Shown here in pieces: positions 62,964 to 64,000 of a stretch of DNA of 64,000 nucleotides; within the stretch, counting starts at the first letter, position 1, and every line of letters begins with the position of its first letter. A program made the translations under genes and the position numbers. The notes beneath the pieces are model-generated. The model was not told the origin of the DNA and made no database searches. It saw nothing but the letters and a program-made list of their open reading frames with translations. Source of the stretch: an uncultured Acetatifactor sp. (GTDB lineage Bacteria; Bacillota; Clostridia; Lachnospirales; Lachnospiraceae); NCBI GenBank assembly GCA_934436435.1, contig CAKSAN010000017.1:3057-67056 (forward strand). Reading direction: 5' to 3'.

Positions 62964-63353
62964 TTAATTCTCCGGCTTGTCGATTTTTTTCCCGGCTGCT
63001 GTCTGTTGCAGTTTCCGCATCCGATCGTACTGCACATACATCTTCTGCACTTCGTTCTCCAGAATGTAATAGTGGCGGATGTATGGGATCAGCAGGATCA
63101 GGATCACTACCGGAAGTAATAAGGTAAAAAGGCTGTCAGAGATCACACTTAAGACGATCGCCAGCATCTCTAACAGCGCAAAAGTTACTGTAACGATCAG
63201 ATGGATCAGGCGTTCATGTTGGAAAAATCCCACCTGCACCAGATGCTCCTCCAACTTTTCCCGAAGGAGTTCCTGTGTGATCTGCTCCCCATTGTCCATT
63301 TTCGCCAGCCATTCATCAATCTGTTTTCGATACTGCAAAATCCGCTGTTCCAT
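62964..63353 (-). CDS. Small membrane protein of unknown function
   Basis: The 129-residue product (ATG at 63353; 63407 would add an unlikely N-terminus) has a helical, charged N-terminal half and two hydrophobic segments (LIHLIVTVTFALLEMLAIVL and LFTLLLPVVILILLIPYI), with a basic C-terminal tail. It precedes the lipoprotein gene by about 50 bases on the same strand. I do not recognise a family. It may belong to the sensing operon. Confidence 0.6.
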   Translation of the reverse strand: MEQRILQYRKQIDEWLAKMDNGEQITQELLREKLEEHLVQVGFFQHERLIHLIVTVTFALLEMLAIVLSVISDSLFTLLLPVVILILLIPYIRHYYILENEVQKMYVQYDRMRKLQQTAAGKKIDKPEN

Positions 63354-63469
63354 GGTGTACTCCCACCTTTCGATACTTGTATTACTCCATAATAACGATT
63401 CTTTCATTATTCGTCAATGCAACTCCGGAACTAAAAAAACACCCCGGCAGTTATTTTACCGTTGCACGC

Positions 63470-63506
63470 AAAAACGCCTCTATGCAAATGCATAAAGACG
63501 TTTTTT
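63470..63506 (-). terminator. Terminator of the tRNA cluster
   Basis: AAAAACG (63470-63476) pairs with CGTTTTT (63499-63505), and the stem continues through CTCTATGCA/TGCATAAAG with G-U pairs. On the minus strand the tail is TTTTTG. It lies 17 bases past the tRNA-Val gene. Confidence 0.8.
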
Positions 63507-63522
63507 ATTCCAAACATAAAAA

Positions 63523-63595
63523 TGGGGCCTATAGGGCTCGAACCTATGACCCTCTGCTTGTAAGGCAGATGCTCTCCCAGCTGAGCTAAGACCCC
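63523..63595 (-). tRNA. tRNA-Val (anticodon UAC)
   Basis: The 73 bases fold into a full cloverleaf. Acceptor GGGGTCT pairs with AGGCCCC (one G-U), the anticodon loop reads TTACAAG with TAC, and the T-arm has GGTTCGAGCCC. CCA is not encoded. Confidence 0.95.
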
Positions 63596-63619
63596 ATAAA
63601 GATTAATGAAAATCTTTAG

Positions 63620-63693
63620 CGACCCAGATCGGACTCGAACCGACGACCTTCGCCGTGACAGGGCGACGCTCTAACCAACTGAGCCACTGGGCC
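63620..63693 (-). tRNA. tRNA-Asp (anticodon GUC)
   Basis: The 74 bases fold into a cloverleaf. Acceptor GGCCCAG pairs with CTGGGTC, discriminator G fits Asp, the anticodon stem CGCC(C)/GGCG encloses GTC, and the T-arm has GGTTCGAGTCC. Confidence 0.95.
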
Positions 63694-63725
63694 ATATTTA
63701 TCTTATGAAATTGAACTGCTTTCAG

Positions 63726-63799
63726 TGGACCTTCGGGGACTCGAACCCAGGACCGACCGGTTATGAGCCGGTTGCTCTAACCAACTGAGCTAAAGGTCC
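63726..63799 (-). tRNA. tRNA with CAU anticodon (Met, or lysidine-modified Ile2)
   Basis: The 74 bases fold into a cloverleaf with acceptor GGACCTT/AAGGTCC and anticodon stem ACCGG/CCGGT around CAT. It is not initiator tRNA. The C4-G69 and C5-G68 acceptor pairs are those recognised by TilS in Ile2 tRNAs, and Bacillus Ile2 also begins GGACCUU as I recall, so Ile2 is quite possible. Automatic tools would usually call Met. Confidence 0.85.
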
Positions 63800-63830
63800 G
63801 CAACCCTTTCGGGACTGATCAGAGATCAGA

Positions 63831-63902
63831 TGACTCCAACGGGAATCGAACCCGTGTTACCGCCGTGAAAGGGCGATGTCTTAACCGCTTGACCATGGAG
63901 CC
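63831..63902 (-). tRNA. tRNA-Glu (anticodon UUC)
   Basis: The 72 bases fold into a cloverleaf: acceptor GGCTCCA/TGGAGTC, anticodon stem CGCC(C)/GGCG with TTC, T-arm GGGTTCGATTCCC. Confidence 0.95.
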
Positions 63903-63929
63903 GAAGATATTTATTTTCTTATGAAAAAA

Positions 63930-64000
63930 CTCCCCGAGTAGGGCTCGAACCTACAACAACTCGGTTAACAGCCGAGTGCTCTACCATTGAGCTATCGAGG
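63930..64000 (-). tRNA. tRNA-Asn (anticodon GUU), first base beyond the window
   Basis: 71 bases are visible. The anticodon stem CTCGG/CCGAG encloses GTT, the T-arm has GGTTCGAGCCC, and the 3-prime acceptor strand TCGGGGA expects a 5-prime TCCTCGA whose first base falls just past 64000. Confidence 0.93.

Overview
The window reads as chromosome of a spore-forming, anaerobic Clostridium-related bacterium, most likely a member of the Lachnospiraceae (Bacillota). The pointers are spoVAD, spoVAE and a Spo0A-type protein, an [FeFe]-hydrogenase, glycogen synthase, DUF4317 and DUF5721 proteins, a MocR regulator, AGGAGG-type ribosome binding sites and roughly 50 % GC. I see no transposase, phage gene, CRISPR array or rRNA. 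Most genes lie on the minus strand.

Layout. 1-8210: the rimP-nusA-ylxR-ylxQ-infB-rbfA-nrnA-truB-ribF translation operon (minus), behind a near-consensus promoter; ribF is cut by the window edge. 8225-13130: three overlapping genes for a secreted protein and two TPR membrane proteins of unknown role. 13363-17215: an [FeFe]-hydrogenase and a GltD-like flavoprotein with a NuoF-type iron-sulfur domain, with two catabolite-type operators around the promoter and then about 500 bp of gene-free, inverted-repeat-rich DNA. 17822-24769: degV, DUF5721, spoVAE, a DMT transporter, shikimate kinase, ridA, a small orphan, spoVAD and a MocR regulator. 24874-32311: an SDR/NTF2-like pair, an SH3 protein, a DUF6056 membrane protein, trpS, coaBC and an ECF S-component probably for pantothenate. 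32411-38600: gltB-gltD with a terminator-like hairpin at the very start of the transcript. 38726-44088: a GT2 glycosyltransferase, a HAD phosphatase fused to a CPBP membrane protease, greA, a MraY-like enzyme and nudC. 44191-44658: nine exact-length 52-bp tandem repeats. 44787-53901: a lipid flippase, glgA, a receiver-less Spo0A paralogue, a HEAT protein, DUF4317 and a YhaN/YhaO pair. 54053-63353: an ABC importer preceded by its probable sensing module (lipoprotein, histidine kinase, AraC-type response regulator). 63470-64000: a tRNA cluster (Asn, Glu, CAU, Asp, Val).

How the parts fit. The left end is core translation. The hydrogenase, GOGAT, glycogen synthase and pantothenate/CoA genes are central anaerobic metabolism. 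The right end looks like one substrate-sensing and uptake unit in which the regulator probably acts on the importer promoter through an 11-bp direct repeat spaced 84 bp apart. The least explained items are the secreted/TPR operon, the hydrogenase partner fusion, the HAD-CPBP fusion, the 52-bp hairpin array and the structured dispersed repeats.
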